The translations under genes were made by a program, and so were the position numbers. 64,000 nucleotides of DNA from NCBI GenBank assembly GCA_051004815.1, contig JBPCJY010000236.1, forward strand, positions 28,530 through 92,529, read 5' to 3'. The notes under the pieces were generated by a model. That model was not told the origin of the DNA and did no database searches. It worked only from the letters and a program-made list of their open reading frames with translations. Of this stretch, positions 43,115 through 51,380 are shown in pieces (position 1 is the first letter of the stretch; each line of letters starts with the position of its first letter). The DNA is from JBBQXY01 sp051004815 (GTDB lineage Bacteria > Chloroflexota > Ktedonobacteria > Ktedonobacterales > Ktedonobacteraceae).

Positions 43115-43888
43115 ATGGCTACCAACGAACGAACGAGTGCAATCAAGCAGACCGCAACCCTGAAAGAAGACAAACAGATGAAGACCAATCGCGAGACCTC
43201 AGTCATGAAGGAGTTTCAGATGAGTCCACATAGAAAGACCGCCCTTGTCGCGGGCGTGCTCTACCTGCTCACCTTTGTCTCGATCCCGACCCTCTTTCTC
43301 TACGGCCAGGTAAAGGGTGCGAATTACATCCTCGGCGCTGGCCCGGACACTGCCGCTATCATTGGCGGTGCCCTGGAGATCATCGTGGCCCTCGCCGACA
43401 TCGGCACTGCCGTCGTGCTGTTCCCGGTGCTCAAGAAGCAGAACGAAGGGCTCGCGCTGGGCCTCGTCGCCTCCCGAATTCTGGAAGCCAGCACCATGTT
43501 CGTCGGCGTGGCGTTCATTTTGTCGATCGTGACCTTGCGGCAGGCCGGAGCTGGAGCAGATGCGTTGGTCACCAGCCATGTGCTTGTCTCCCTTTATGAT
43601 CGCATCTTCCTCCTCGGACAAAGCTTCATGTCGGCTGTAAACGACCTGTTGTTGGGCTTCCTGTTGTACCAGTCGCGCCTGGTGCCTCGTGTCCTCTCCC
43701 TGATAGGAATCGTCGGTGCGGTCCCGCTCGTCGCTGGCTACCTCGCCGTGCTGTTCGGTCTCCTCGGGCAACATGCCCCCTTAGAAGGGTTGGCCTCACT
43801 TCCGGTCGCGCTGTTTGAGTTTTCGCTGGGCGTCTGGCTCATTGCTAAAGGGTTCAATCCATCTGCAATCACTTCCAAGTCTGTCTGA
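43115..43888 (+). CDS. DUF4386 family membrane protein
   Basis: A 257-residue integral membrane protein with about six to seven helices starting at ALVAGVLYLLTFVSIPTLFLY. The family markers are the early GVLYLLTF helix, GALEIIVALADIGTAVVLFPVLKK, LGLVASRILEASTMFVG and VSLYDRIFLLGQ. Function is unknown. The first 35 residues are hydrophilic and unlike the family, so translation may begin at an internal Met such as the one in MSPHRKTA; the ATG at 43115 has the best ribosome site (AAGGAG). It follows the small conserved gene and probably shares its transcript. Confidence 0.8.
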   Translation: MATNERTSAIKQTATLKEDKQMKTNRETSVMKEFQMSPHRKTALVAGVLYLLTFVSIPTLFLYGQVKGANYILGAGPDTAAIIGGALEIIVALADIGTAVVLFPVLKKQNEGLALGLVASRILEASTMFVGVAFILSIVTLRQAGAGADALVTSHVLVSLYDRIFLLGQSFMSAVNDLLLGFLLYQSRLVPRVLSLIGIVGAVPLVAGYLAVLFGLLGQHAPLEGLASLPVALFEFSLGVWLIAKGFNPSAITSKSV

Positions 43889-43935
43889 TTGACAGAACGC
43901 CTCCTGATAATGATTTTTAACAATCAAAACCCGTA

Positions 43936-44010
43936 CGGTCATGCTGAGCGCAGCGAAGCATCTGTCGGCCTAGCGAGAGAGACCCTTCGCTTCGCGGAAG
44001 CGTGACAAAT
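43936..44010. repeat. REP-like interspersed palindromic element
   Basis: GTCATGCTGAGCGCAGCGAA begins at 43938 and is followed by GCATCT. The far end, 43999-44006, AGCGTGAC is its near complement, and AGCGAAG is mirrored by CTTCGCT in between, so the whole folds into an imperfect hairpin. The GTCAT-x-CTGAGCG core is a common extragenic repeat in Chloroflexota and related genomes, as I recall. Confidence 0.5.
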
Positions 44011-44118
44011 TATTACTGATCTTGGCCGTTAAAATTCATTATCAAGTGAGTGCTCGTGCTGTTGTAAGAAATAAGGAGAAGTCGTCTTGATTATCCAATG
44101 AGGAAAGGAGAACATCTC

Positions 44119-44646
44119 ATGTCAACGAAAGAGAACGCAAAAGTGAACCCAGGACAGGTGCAGTTCCGTTGGCGCAGCCTGCTCGGTGTGAGCGTGGGAC
44201 TGTTCCTACTATTCGGGATTCTTTTGAACATCGTGCCTGCCCTGCTGGTACCGCTTTTGCTCCATCTCAACGGGCCTGCCGGGGCTGGCTGGCTGGTGGT
44301 CAGCAACCAGGCAGACGCCACATTGATCGGCCGGTCCCTTGCGGATGTCGGGAAGCACGAGCCGCGTTTAGGCGCGTTCTTCGTGAGCTTTATGGACACC
44401 ATGTGTGCCTACATGCTGTCCTTCGGGATCGTCTATGTCACCATCGCCTGGTTCGCGCTGCGCCGCGGTCACTGGTGGGCATTCTGGACGCTCGTGGTGA
44501 GCAGCCTGGTAGTGCTGCCCTACTACGCCTTGATCGCCGTGACGTATGCGAGCTTCGGAGTCTCGCTCAACGATCTCAGTTCCTTGTTCACCCCTCGCTT
44601 GCTCCACAAAAATATGCTATACTTTTCCCAAGGCAACACAAGGTAA
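44119..44646 (+). CDS. Membrane protein of unknown function
   Basis: A 175-residue protein with four predicted membrane segments: LLGVSVGLFLLFGILLNIVP, a weaker one near GPAGAGWLVVSNQADATL, AYMLSFGIVYVTIAWFALRRG, and WAFWTLVVSSLVVLPYYALIAV. I do not recognise a family. ATG 44119 follows GAAAGGAG; the frame from 44098 would start inside that ribosome site. G+C content resembles that of the LuxR block, suggesting it belongs to that segment. The C-terminus (LLHKNMLYFSQGNTR) reaches the edge of the AT-richer DNA. Confidence 0.65.
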   Translation: MSTKENAKVNPGQVQFRWRSLLGVSVGLFLLFGILLNIVPALLVPLLLHLNGPAGAGWLVVSNQADATLIGRSLADVGKHEPRLGAFFVSFMDTMCAYMLSFGIVYVTIAWFALRRGHWWAFWTLVVSSLVVLPYYALIAVTYASFGVSLNDLSSLFTPRLLHKNMLYFSQGNTR

Positions 44647-44737
44647 CCATTGGCAAAACTCATCGCACCCGCTGTGGTCTCCTCTCTCCCTCCCACCAGT
44701 GCCCCCTTACAATGCTACTATCAAAAAAAGATATGTT

Positions 44738-44836
44738 ACAAGTACCACAACTGATACAAGCGATACAACTGTTACAAGTACCACAACTGATACAAGCGAT
44801 ACAACTGTCACAAGTGTCACAAGTGTCACAACTGTT
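44738..44836. repeat. Nine-base tandem repeat array, 11 units
   Basis: Eleven consecutive nine-base units of the form ACAAxxxxx (ACAAGTACC, ACAACTGAT, ACAAGCGAT, ACAACTGTT and variants). The first eight form two copies of a 36-base higher-order unit; the last three are ACAAGTGTC, ACAAGTGTC and ACAACTGTT. Because the unit is a multiple of three, every frame is open: one minus frame reads as C-x-x-C repeats, and one plus frame is Thr/Ser-rich. No frame has a convincing ribosome site, so I call no gene. Confidence 0.85.
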
Positions 44837-44987
44837 CTCGTCGAGAGCGGAATTCCAAATGTGAGAAAGCAAGACGATCTGCGTCTATCTCTAGAGAAGA
44901 TATGTTGAGTCTATGTGAACAGAGCAGAACAGTGGGATGGCTCTCCCAACAATGAGAAACAGGGTTTCTAGAGAAAGAAAAAAGATC

Positions 44988-45182
44988 ATGTTTGTACCAA
45001 ATGCTGATCCACAACGACACGCGGCAGAAGCAGAACTCAAAATCAGAGAACAGGAACGAAGAAGAGACCTCAACCCGTATCCGGAAAAGGCCTCCAGACT
45101 TTCCAAGAGAGCGTGTATTCTCATTCAGCTTACTATCCTCCTCCTCGTCATTATTGGCATTGTCATCGTGATCCACTTTTAG
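44988..45182 (+). CDS. Small tail-anchored membrane protein
   Basis: A 64-residue protein: a charged N-terminal region (MFVPNADPQRHAAEAELKIR, then many Glu/Arg) and a single C-terminal membrane helix ILIQLTILLLVIIGIVIVIHF that ends the protein. ATG 44988 is preceded by the purine stretch GAAAGAAAAAAG; the frame could also start at 44937. It matches no family I know. The charge pattern would leave the N-terminal part in the cytoplasm. Confidence 0.5.
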   Translation: MFVPNADPQRHAAEAELKIREQERRRDLNPYPEKASRLSKRACILIQLTILLLVIIGIVIVIHF

Positions 45183-45338
45183 AGTTTCATCTCCTGGTTA
45201 GAGAGATTATGCATGTATCAAGGAAGTTTTATGAAAACCATCTTCAATAATAATGGTCTCTGAAGACCAACGGAACAGGTCACGCTATTCCATCGTTCCT
45301 CAGAGACTGCAAAGACCTCCAACAAAGCATAATCTACA

Positions 45339-46979
45339 TTACTCAGGCGGCAACTCCTGGTAAATAAGATCAAGTTGTATGCCCTGGTTTGCTCTTACGA
45401 CGCGAGCAATTCCATAGATCACCAGACCTATGACGATCAACGCCACCATAAACAGTAAGCCTTGCCAGGGAGCGGAAATGCCGAGTTGGGGGTAGGTCAA
45501 CACGATGTAGGCCAGCCCAATGATCACTGCCATCGAAAGCACTGCCACGATTGATAGTACCGGAATGCCCGCAATGGAGATGTTAGCGGGCGAATTTCTG
45601 TATAACTCTGGGCGACGAAATGGGAAGGCAAGAGCAGCAACACTGACGCACAGGATTGTCACAGTTCCCGCAAGGACACCCATCGAGAGGAGTGTAAAGA
45701 ACGACGTGGAGAGCACCGACCAGGCCAGGATAGCCAATACGATCACTGAAGCTGTGATAATCGCTGGCACCGGTGTATGGGTGCGTTCATTGACCTCTGA
45801 AAGCTTGCTGGGAAGAATACGGTCGAATGACCACGCGAAGATGGTGCGAATGGGCATAAATGTGTTGGGGAACATCGCTGGCAAGTTCCAGAAGAGGAAA
45901 CTAATCGCGACCAACACCGCGAAAACGGGATTATTGGCGGCGATACTAGCCATGAGATTGTAGTAAGGTTGTACCGGCAATGTATAGCCAGTCGTCGTGG
46001 TGGTCAAGAAGTTGATGCTGGCAATAAACTGTTCGCCCGCGCTGCGATACAGCAGTAAGACGCCGATAATCATGAAAAGCGTATCCCAGACCAGGGCACC
46101 GATCATCACGGAGAATTGGCGGCGCAGATTTCCTGCCGATTTCAGTTCGCCCGCGATATACACAGACCACCAATTCCACATCATGAACGTCATGATGATC
46201 GCGACCACGGGAAGCGTGGAAGAGAAGGGATGACCACCCGTGAAGGCAAAACCAGCCTTAGCGGCGGCATTCTGAATGGTCAGGTAGGAGTTCGTGCTAT
46301 GCGTGAAGGGATGCGCAAAGGCATTAAAGTTCGCTACAAAGCTCTGGTTTGCACTGAAGAGCAGAGCAATAAAAGCGAGAAAAGTGCCAATGCTGGCGAT
46401 AATCCAACAGACGTTTTGCACACGGAACGATATCTTTGTCCCGGCGGACATTGCAACAGCGAGAATGACGATGAGCAACAAGCCAAGCCCGAAGGTCCAC
46501 CATGCACCGGTCGCATTGGTTCCACTGACCGCGTTACCAGCACTAATCAAGCCGCTGTTATTGAAGACTGCTCCTAAGACCGCCAGTGTTGGACCAAGGG
46601 CAAGCACCGCGAAAGAACGCGCCCAGAAAGCGGCCCCAATCAAGGCAGAAATAGCCGCCGCGAAATTGCTAAAGACCGCTACGGATGGATGCAGGATGCG
46701 GCTGATCCACACGTAGTCACCCCCGGTGCGTGGCATCGCCGATGCCATCATAGACATCATGATACAGACGGGAATGTTCACGACAAATGCAATCAGCAAT
46801 GCAGTTACCATATCGGCACCAGGAAAGGCACCGAGTGCGTAAAAGATGCCAAAAGCGAGGGTAGCTCCGACGGGAGCCGAGAAAACGGCGTTGAAGATCA
46901 TGGCATCAAGTGCCGATGCTTCACGCACAAGTCCAGAGGATTGGCGGACAAAGATGGAGGGAGAGGTCTGCTCTGCCAT
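45339..46979 (-). CDS. APC family amino acid/polyamine permease
   Basis: A 546-residue secondary transporter with about twelve to fourteen membrane helices. The N-terminus RQSSGLVREASALDAMIFNA leads to helix 1 (GATLAFGIFYALGAFPGADM) and the MPRTGGDYVWISRILHP block, which is the APC substrate-site signature between helices 2 and 3. SFLFWNLPAMFPNTFMPIRTIFAWSFDRILP and VNERTHTPVPA correspond to helix 8-9 family motifs. Substrate unknown. It is divergent from the DeoR-type regulator with 243 bases between, so it may supply the substrate of that operon. Confidence 0.85.
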   Translation of the reverse strand: MAEQTSPSIFVRQSSGLVREASALDAMIFNAVFSAPVGATLAFGIFYALGAFPGADMVTALLIAFVVNIPVCIMMSMMASAMPRTGGDYVWISRILHPSVAVFSNFAAAISALIGAAFWARSFAVLALGPTLAVLGAVFNNSGLISAGNAVSGTNATGAWWTFGLGLLLIVILAVAMSAGTKISFRVQNVCWIIASIGTFLAFIALLFSANQSFVANFNAFAHPFTHSTNSYLTIQNAAAKAGFAFTGGHPFSSTLPVVAIIMTFMMWNWWSVYIAGELKSAGNLRRQFSVMIGALVWDTLFMIIGVLLLYRSAGEQFIASINFLTTTTTGYTLPVQPYYNLMASIAANNPVFAVLVAISFLFWNLPAMFPNTFMPIRTIFAWSFDRILPSKLSEVNERTHTPVPAIITASVIVLAILAWSVLSTSFFTLLSMGVLAGTVTILCVSVAALAFPFRRPELYRNSPANISIAGIPVLSIVAVLSMAVIIGLAYIVLTYPQLGISAPWQGLLFMVALIVIGLVIYGIARVVRANQGIQLDLIYQELPPE

Positions 46980-47104
46980 GTCGTACTCCTTTACCTGATG
47001 CTAGCTTGCATACCTACATTAGTACGTGCCACTTGAAGAAAGCAGAAAATAGTGCCAGGCTAAACAAGAACGCTGAAGCAAGTCTCCAACTGTACTGTTC
47101 AGTC

Positions 47105-47133
47105 TTGACAAGAATCAAATTATTAGCTAGAGT
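47105..47133 (+). promoter_or_regulatory. Possible promoter of the DeoR-led operon
   Basis: TTGACA at 47105-47110 is followed by a 17-base spacer and TAGAGT at 47128-47133, overlapping TATACA at 47133-47138. It lies about 90 bases before the regulator start within the divergent spacer. Confidence 0.4.
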
Positions 47134-47222
47134 ATACAGCATAGACCACGTTTCGTCAATGATTATTGTAATATATTGTTCCTTCTTGTTACTCAGTAGG
47201 AGATTGACAGGAGATACAGCCT

Positions 47223-48035
47223 ATGTTGGCAAGTGAGCGGAGAAGGCATATCCTGGAACGAGTCGCCGAGCGTCAATCCATTGAGGCCCAAATCTTGGCT
47301 GATGAGCTTGAGGTTTCTGTCATGACGATTCGTCGCGACATCAAACGGCTTGAACAAGATGGCTTCCTGCGTCAGACATATGGTGGGGCAACCGTCCACA
47401 TCACCAAAAGTGTAGAGTTGGGTTTCAATAGCCGCGCATTGCAGTTCGCCAGCCAGAAACGCCTGATTGGCGCATTCGCGGCGAATGTCATTGAGCCAGG
47501 GCAGGTTATTTTCCTGGGGGAAGGCACAACAACTGCACAGTTCGCGCAGTTTTTGCCGCCACATCCACGCCTCCTGGTGATTACGGCGTCACTCTCACAT
47601 GCCAGTCTGCTCTGCTCACGCAACATCAATGTAATCGTTGTGGGCGGCAAATTACATGCCGACGAATTGACGATGACCGGTTCTATTGCTGAAGCCACCA
47701 TCAATCGCTTTTATGCCGATGTCTGTGTGCTAGGTGCGGCTGGCATCGATCCGAAAGTTGGCATAACGGAGGTAGATTATGAGGTCGCGTCCTTGCATCG
47801 TATAATGATGGAACGCGCACGTCAAGTTATTGTGCTGGCCGATCATAGCAAGCTCGGTTTTTGTGCTCCTGCTGTCGTAGCTCCCGCTGCTATGGTAGGA
47901 ACGTTGATGATTGATGAAGCGGCAGAGGAGGCAGCAGATATTTTAGCCCAATTGCGGGCATGTGGTCTGAAGGTTTCGTTCGCTGGTAGCCAGGCACCTC
48001 TCCCTCTCCTTGCAGGTGCCATTGAGGAGCAGTAA
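47223..48035 (+). CDS. DeoR/GlpR family transcriptional repressor
   Basis: A 270-residue DeoR-family regulator. The N-terminal helix-turn-helix reads ERRRHILERVAERQSIEAQI with the VSVMTIRRDIKRLEQDGFL recognition part and the following YGGA wing. The C-terminal sugar-phosphate-binding (DeoRC/ISOCOT) domain includes LGEGTTTAQFAQFL, VVGGKLHADELTMTG and the VLADHSKLG loop. Such repressors respond to phosphorylated sugars. It is the first gene of the operon with BtpA, phosphoesterase, FGGY kinase and TIM-barrel isomerase, whose kinase product is the likely inducer. Confidence 0.9.
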   Translation: MLASERRRHILERVAERQSIEAQILADELEVSVMTIRRDIKRLEQDGFLRQTYGGATVHITKSVELGFNSRALQFASQKRLIGAFAANVIEPGQVIFLGEGTTTAQFAQFLPPHPRLLVITASLSHASLLCSRNINVIVVGGKLHADELTMTGSIAEATINRFYADVCVLGAAGIDPKVGITEVDYEVASLHRIMMERARQVIVLADHSKLGFCAPAVVAPAAMVGTLMIDEAAEEAADILAQLRACGLKVSFAGSQAPLPLLAGAIEEQ

Positions 48036-48872
48036 TTGGACATTCTACAACGCTTGTTCGTAACGTCAAAACCCATCATTGCCATGATTCATTTTCCCGC
48101 TCTGCCGGGGCGTCCTTCGTATAATGCGCAAGGAGGACTAGCAGCAATCCTTGCGTCTGTCCGTCAAGATTTGCACCATTTACAGCAAGCAGGAGTGGAC
48201 GGGGTGATGTTTTGCAACGAAAAAGACCTTCCCTATAGCCTGGAGGTTTCCGCGGAAATACCCGCCACTATGGCATTCATCATCGGACGTGTGCGCGATG
48301 AAATAGAGGTTCCCTTTGGCGTCAATATCCTCTGGGATCCAGTCGCGACCATTCGCCTGGCTGCGGCAACAGGTGCTACCTTTGTACGCGAGGTGTTCAC
48401 AGGAACGTATGAAAGCGATATGGGTTTATGGTCGCCGCACGGTACAGAGGCTTTTCTGGTGCGAAGGCAGCTTGACAGCCAACATATCGCTATTTTTAAT
48501 AACATTACGCCAGAATTCGCTCGCAGTATTGCAGGACGGAGCGTTGCCGAACGTGCGCGTGCCGCAGCATTCTTCGGGGCCGATGCACTCCTTATTTCCG
48601 GTCAGATGGCTGGTGCATCCGCTGACCCGGCCTTGATACGTGAAGCAAAAGAGGCCGTACCTACCATTCCTGTCTTCGCCAATACAGGCGTGTCCGAGGC
48701 AAATATTGAGCAGTTGTTGAGCGTCGCGGATGGAGCCATCGTCGGAACAAGTTTCAAAGTGGATGGATACATCTGGAATCCGGTTGATCCCGCACGCGCC
48801 CGCAGTTTGATGGAACGCGCTCGTGTTGTACGTCATCAATTAGCTGATGCAGTGTTGGAAAGGGAGCCGTAA
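48036..48872 (+). CDS. BtpA/SgcQ family TIM-barrel protein
   Basis: A 278-residue protein of the BtpA family. Markers: PIIAMIHFPALPGRPSY, GVDGVMFCNEKDLPY, PFGVNILWDPVATIRLAAATGATFVREV, GADALLISGQMAG and ADGAIVGTSFKVDG. BtpA was named for photosystem I assembly in cyanobacteria, but the wider family (E. coli SgcQ) sits in sugar catabolic clusters, with a predicted phosphate-binding C-terminal end. It starts at TTG 48036, directly after the regulator's stop, with GAGGAG correctly placed. Its role here is presumably metabolic; the reaction is unknown. Confidence 0.8.
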   Translation: MDILQRLFVTSKPIIAMIHFPALPGRPSYNAQGGLAAILASVRQDLHHLQQAGVDGVMFCNEKDLPYSLEVSAEIPATMAFIIGRVRDEIEVPFGVNILWDPVATIRLAAATGATFVREVFTGTYESDMGLWSPHGTEAFLVRRQLDSQHIAIFNNITPEFARSIAGRSVAERARAAAFFGADALLISGQMAGASADPALIREAKEAVPTIPVFANTGVSEANIEQLLSVADGAIVGTSFKVDGYIWNPVDPARARSLMERARVVRHQLADAVLEREP

Positions 48873-49822
48873 TGGGCGCGACAACAGTGTACTACGCCAG
48901 TGATGTACATGGCTCTAACCGCTGCTTCCGCAAATTTCTTAACGCGGCAAAATTCTATAAAGCCCAGATTCTGGTTATGGGCGGCGACATCCTGGGCAAA
49001 GCTATCATCTTTCTCGAAGAGATTCGCCCTGGTGTCTATAGTACGACGGTGCATGGACGCCATGTTGAGCTAACCTCTGCAGCCGAGGTGCAGGATTTTG
49101 AGAAACGCGTTGGCGATCAAGGTTTATACCCGTATCGTTGCCAGGCAGGTATACCGCAAACATTACGCGCCGAGGGCGAAATTGAGCAGTTATTTGAGCA
49201 ACTGATGAAAGAGCGACTTACAGAGTGGATAACATTGGCGAACGAACGACTCGCGGGAACGGGCGTGCGCTGCTACATTATGGGCGGCAACGATGATCCT
49301 CCGAACGTACTGGCAGCGTTAGAAGCTGGCGGCATCGTCTGCAACCCAGAAGATCAGGTGATAGAGCTTGACGATAGCTGTGAAATGATAAGCTGTGGCT
49401 GGTCAAATCCAACACCCTGGCATACACCGCGAGAGTGCAGTGAGGACGAATTGCGCAAGCGCATTGATACGATGATGGCGCAAGTAAAACACCCTGAGTC
49501 GCTGCTCATGAATCTGCATGTTCCTCCCTTCGGTACTGGCCTGGATGATGCGCCAGAACTAGATGCCTCGTTAAAAGTGCAGAGTAGTTTGGGCCAGACA
49601 CGTTTCAAAGCAGTTGGCTCAACGGCTGTACGAGCGGCAATTGAACAGTACCAACCTTTATTGGGATTACATGGGCATGTGCATGAGGCCCATGCCTCGT
49701 GCAAAATCGGGCGTACCGTGTGCATCAATCCCGGCAGTGACTACGGTGAAGGGGTGTTGCACGGCGTATTGGTCACGCTCAATAAAGGAAAGCTCAAAGG
49801 CTATCAGATGGTAAGCGGTTAA
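48872..49822 (+). CDS. Calcineurin-like metallophosphoesterase
   Basis: A 316-residue metallophosphoesterase. The dinuclear metal motifs are in order: D-V-H in YYASDVHGSNRC, GGD in VMGGDILGK, GGNDDPPN, a His in LLMNLHVPPFGTG and G-H-V-H in LLGLHGHVHEAH. An insertion between motifs II and III is rich in Glu. It overlaps the BtpA stop by one base and precedes the FGGY kinase by 28 bases. In this setting it might dephosphorylate a sugar phosphate, or a cyclic phosphate derived from it. No signal peptide. Confidence 0.85.
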   Translation: MGATTVYYASDVHGSNRCFRKFLNAAKFYKAQILVMGGDILGKAIIFLEEIRPGVYSTTVHGRHVELTSAAEVQDFEKRVGDQGLYPYRCQAGIPQTLRAEGEIEQLFEQLMKERLTEWITLANERLAGTGVRCYIMGGNDDPPNVLAALEAGGIVCNPEDQVIELDDSCEMISCGWSNPTPWHTPRECSEDELRKRIDTMMAQVKHPESLLMNLHVPPFGTGLDDAPELDASLKVQSSLGQTRFKAVGSTAVRAAIEQYQPLLGLHGHVHEAHASCKIGRTVCINPGSDYGEGVLHGVLVTLNKGKLKGYQMVSG

Positions 49823-49850
49823 GCAAAGTCAAACCACAAGGGAGAGAGCA

Positions 49851-51380
49851 ATGGTCGAGAGCGTACCAATGAGCAAGCCAAATAGAGCAGCCGAGGTTGT
49901 GCTCGCATTGGATATCGGCACTGGTGGTGTACGCGTCAATGTCTACACCCTTGAAGGGATGCTTGTAGCTACGAGCGAAACGAAATACCCAACCTATTAT
50001 GAGCGACCAGCATGGGCAGAGCAAGAGCCAGAGGATTGGTGGCAAGCAACTATGCTGACCCTCCGAGAGATTGCGACGCAACTTGACCATAGCGGCCTTG
50101 CCTATCACATCCGTGCCATCGGCTTGACAGGGCAATCTCCTTCCATCGCACCATTCGATCAAACGGGAAAAGCCTTGCGCCGTAGCCTTATCTACCAGGA
50201 TAATCGGGCTATGCACGAAGCACAGGAGTTGGTCGAGAGACTGGGCGGGCGTGAGGCAGTCCATCAACGCACAGGACATGATCCCGCTGCATTTTATATC
50301 GGCCCGAAACTCCTCTGGCTACAAAAATATGAGCCAGAGGTCTTTGCCGCCACACATCTCTGGATGCAACCACGCGATTTTATTGTTTGGCGGCTGACGG
50401 GCATACCTGCTACCGATTGGAGTCACGCGGGTTCAACCCTGCTCTTTGATATTACCACGCATTCCTGGGATGATGACCTGTTCGAGCGTTTGGCCATTCC
50501 CCGCTCGACGTTTCCACCAGCACTCGCCCCCTGGACAATTGTCGGTGAGATGCGATCGGCAGTGGCAAAAGAGGCGGGATTACCACCACACATTCCGGTT
50601 GTCCTGGGCGGTGCCGACAGTCAATGTTGCGTTGTTGGTGCCGGTGTATTGCATCCTGGCGAACTGAGCGATATGGCTGGCACTTCGACCTGCCTGAATA
50701 TGGCTACCAGGCCACCATTAAGTGACTTGCGCATAGCCAACTACTGTCATGTCGTGCCGGAATGGTGGTGTACCGAGTTGGGATTGAACGCCAGTGGGGC
50801 CGCGTTTGCATGGCTGGCAACGCAACTTGCGCCACCAGGAACCGCACCTATCTTTGCTGAATGTGAACGTGCCGCGGCACATGCGGCACCCGGGGCTAGT
50901 GGGCTTATATTTTTACCCTATCTAGCAGATGGTGAACGTACCAATCCTGGCTTACGTGGCGGTTTTTGTGGGCTTTCGCTTCGCCACGACAGAGGAGACC
51001 TCGCACGAGCAGTCTTCGAAGGAGTCGCTTTCGCCATTCGTGAGTATGTGGATATCATGGCGGAAGCTGGCGCACCTGTACGCATGATACACGTCTCTGG
51101 CGGAGCTGCACACGCGCACCTCTGGAATCAAATAAAAGCCGATGTCATTGGCGTACCAGTGTTGTCGGTCTCCTCAGACGCCACGGCACTGGGAGTAGCA
51201 ATCGTCGCGGCAACCGCAGTAGGCGCGTATTCCTCGTTAGAGTTGGCTGTTGCGGCTAACGTTAAAATGACCCATCGCTATGAACCAACGCACGCACTAG
51301 CGGACCTCTACGCCGAGCGATATACCCGCTTTCGTATGCTTGCACAAGTAACCGCCGAGCCAATGGAAGGATACGAATAA
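49851..51380 (+). CDS. FGGY family carbohydrate kinase
   Basis: A 509-residue sugar kinase (xylulokinase-like). Seen: VLALDIGTGGVRVNVYTLEG (phosphate 1), WAEQEPEDWWQA, IGLTGQSPSIAPFD, LIYQDNRA with the catalytic-type Asp, DFIVWRLTG, VLGGADSQCCVVGAG, DMAGTSTCLN (phosphate 2) and MIHVSGGAAHAHLWNQIKADVIGVPV with the adenosine motif. Substrate cannot be fixed from sequence; a pentulose or tetrulose is plausible. The ATG at 49851 follows AGGGAGAG. It overlaps the TIM-barrel isomerase by one base (TAATG). Confidence 0.88.
   Translation: MVESVPMSKPNRAAEVVLALDIGTGGVRVNVYTLEGMLVATSETKYPTYYERPAWAEQEPEDWWQATMLTLREIATQLDHSGLAYHIRAIGLTGQSPSIAPFDQTGKALRRSLIYQDNRAMHEAQELVERLGGREAVHQRTGHDPAAFYIGPKLLWLQKYEPEVFAATHLWMQPRDFIVWRLTGIPATDWSHAGSTLLFDITTHSWDDDLFERLAIPRSTFPPALAPWTIVGEMRSAVAKEAGLPPHIPVVLGGADSQCCVVGAGVLHPGELSDMAGTSTCLNMATRPPLSDLRIANYCHVVPEWWCTELGLNASGAAFAWLATQLAPPGTAPIFAECERAAAHAAPGASGLIFLPYLADGERTNPGLRGGFCGLSLRHDRGDLARAVFEGVAFAIREYVDIMAEAGAPVRMIHVSGGAAHAHLWNQIKADVIGVPVLSVSSDATALGVAIVAATAVGAYSSLELAVAANVKMTHRYEPTHALADLYAERYTRFRMLAQVTAEPMEGYE

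Noticed and set aside
44738..44836. CRISPR array
   Set aside because: Repeat units are nine bases with no unique spacers and there are no cas genes. I saw no CRISPR array elsewhere in the window.
44169..44864. 231-codon plus-strand frame overlapping the membrane protein gene
   Set aside because: The overlapping frame at 44119 has a proper ribosome site and clear membrane helices; this one is Arg/Pro-rich shadow sequence.
44660..44872. Cys-x-x-Cys-rich minus-strand peptide
   Set aside because: The Cys pattern is produced by the nine-base DNA repeat, and there is no ribosome site or conserved sequence outside the repeat.
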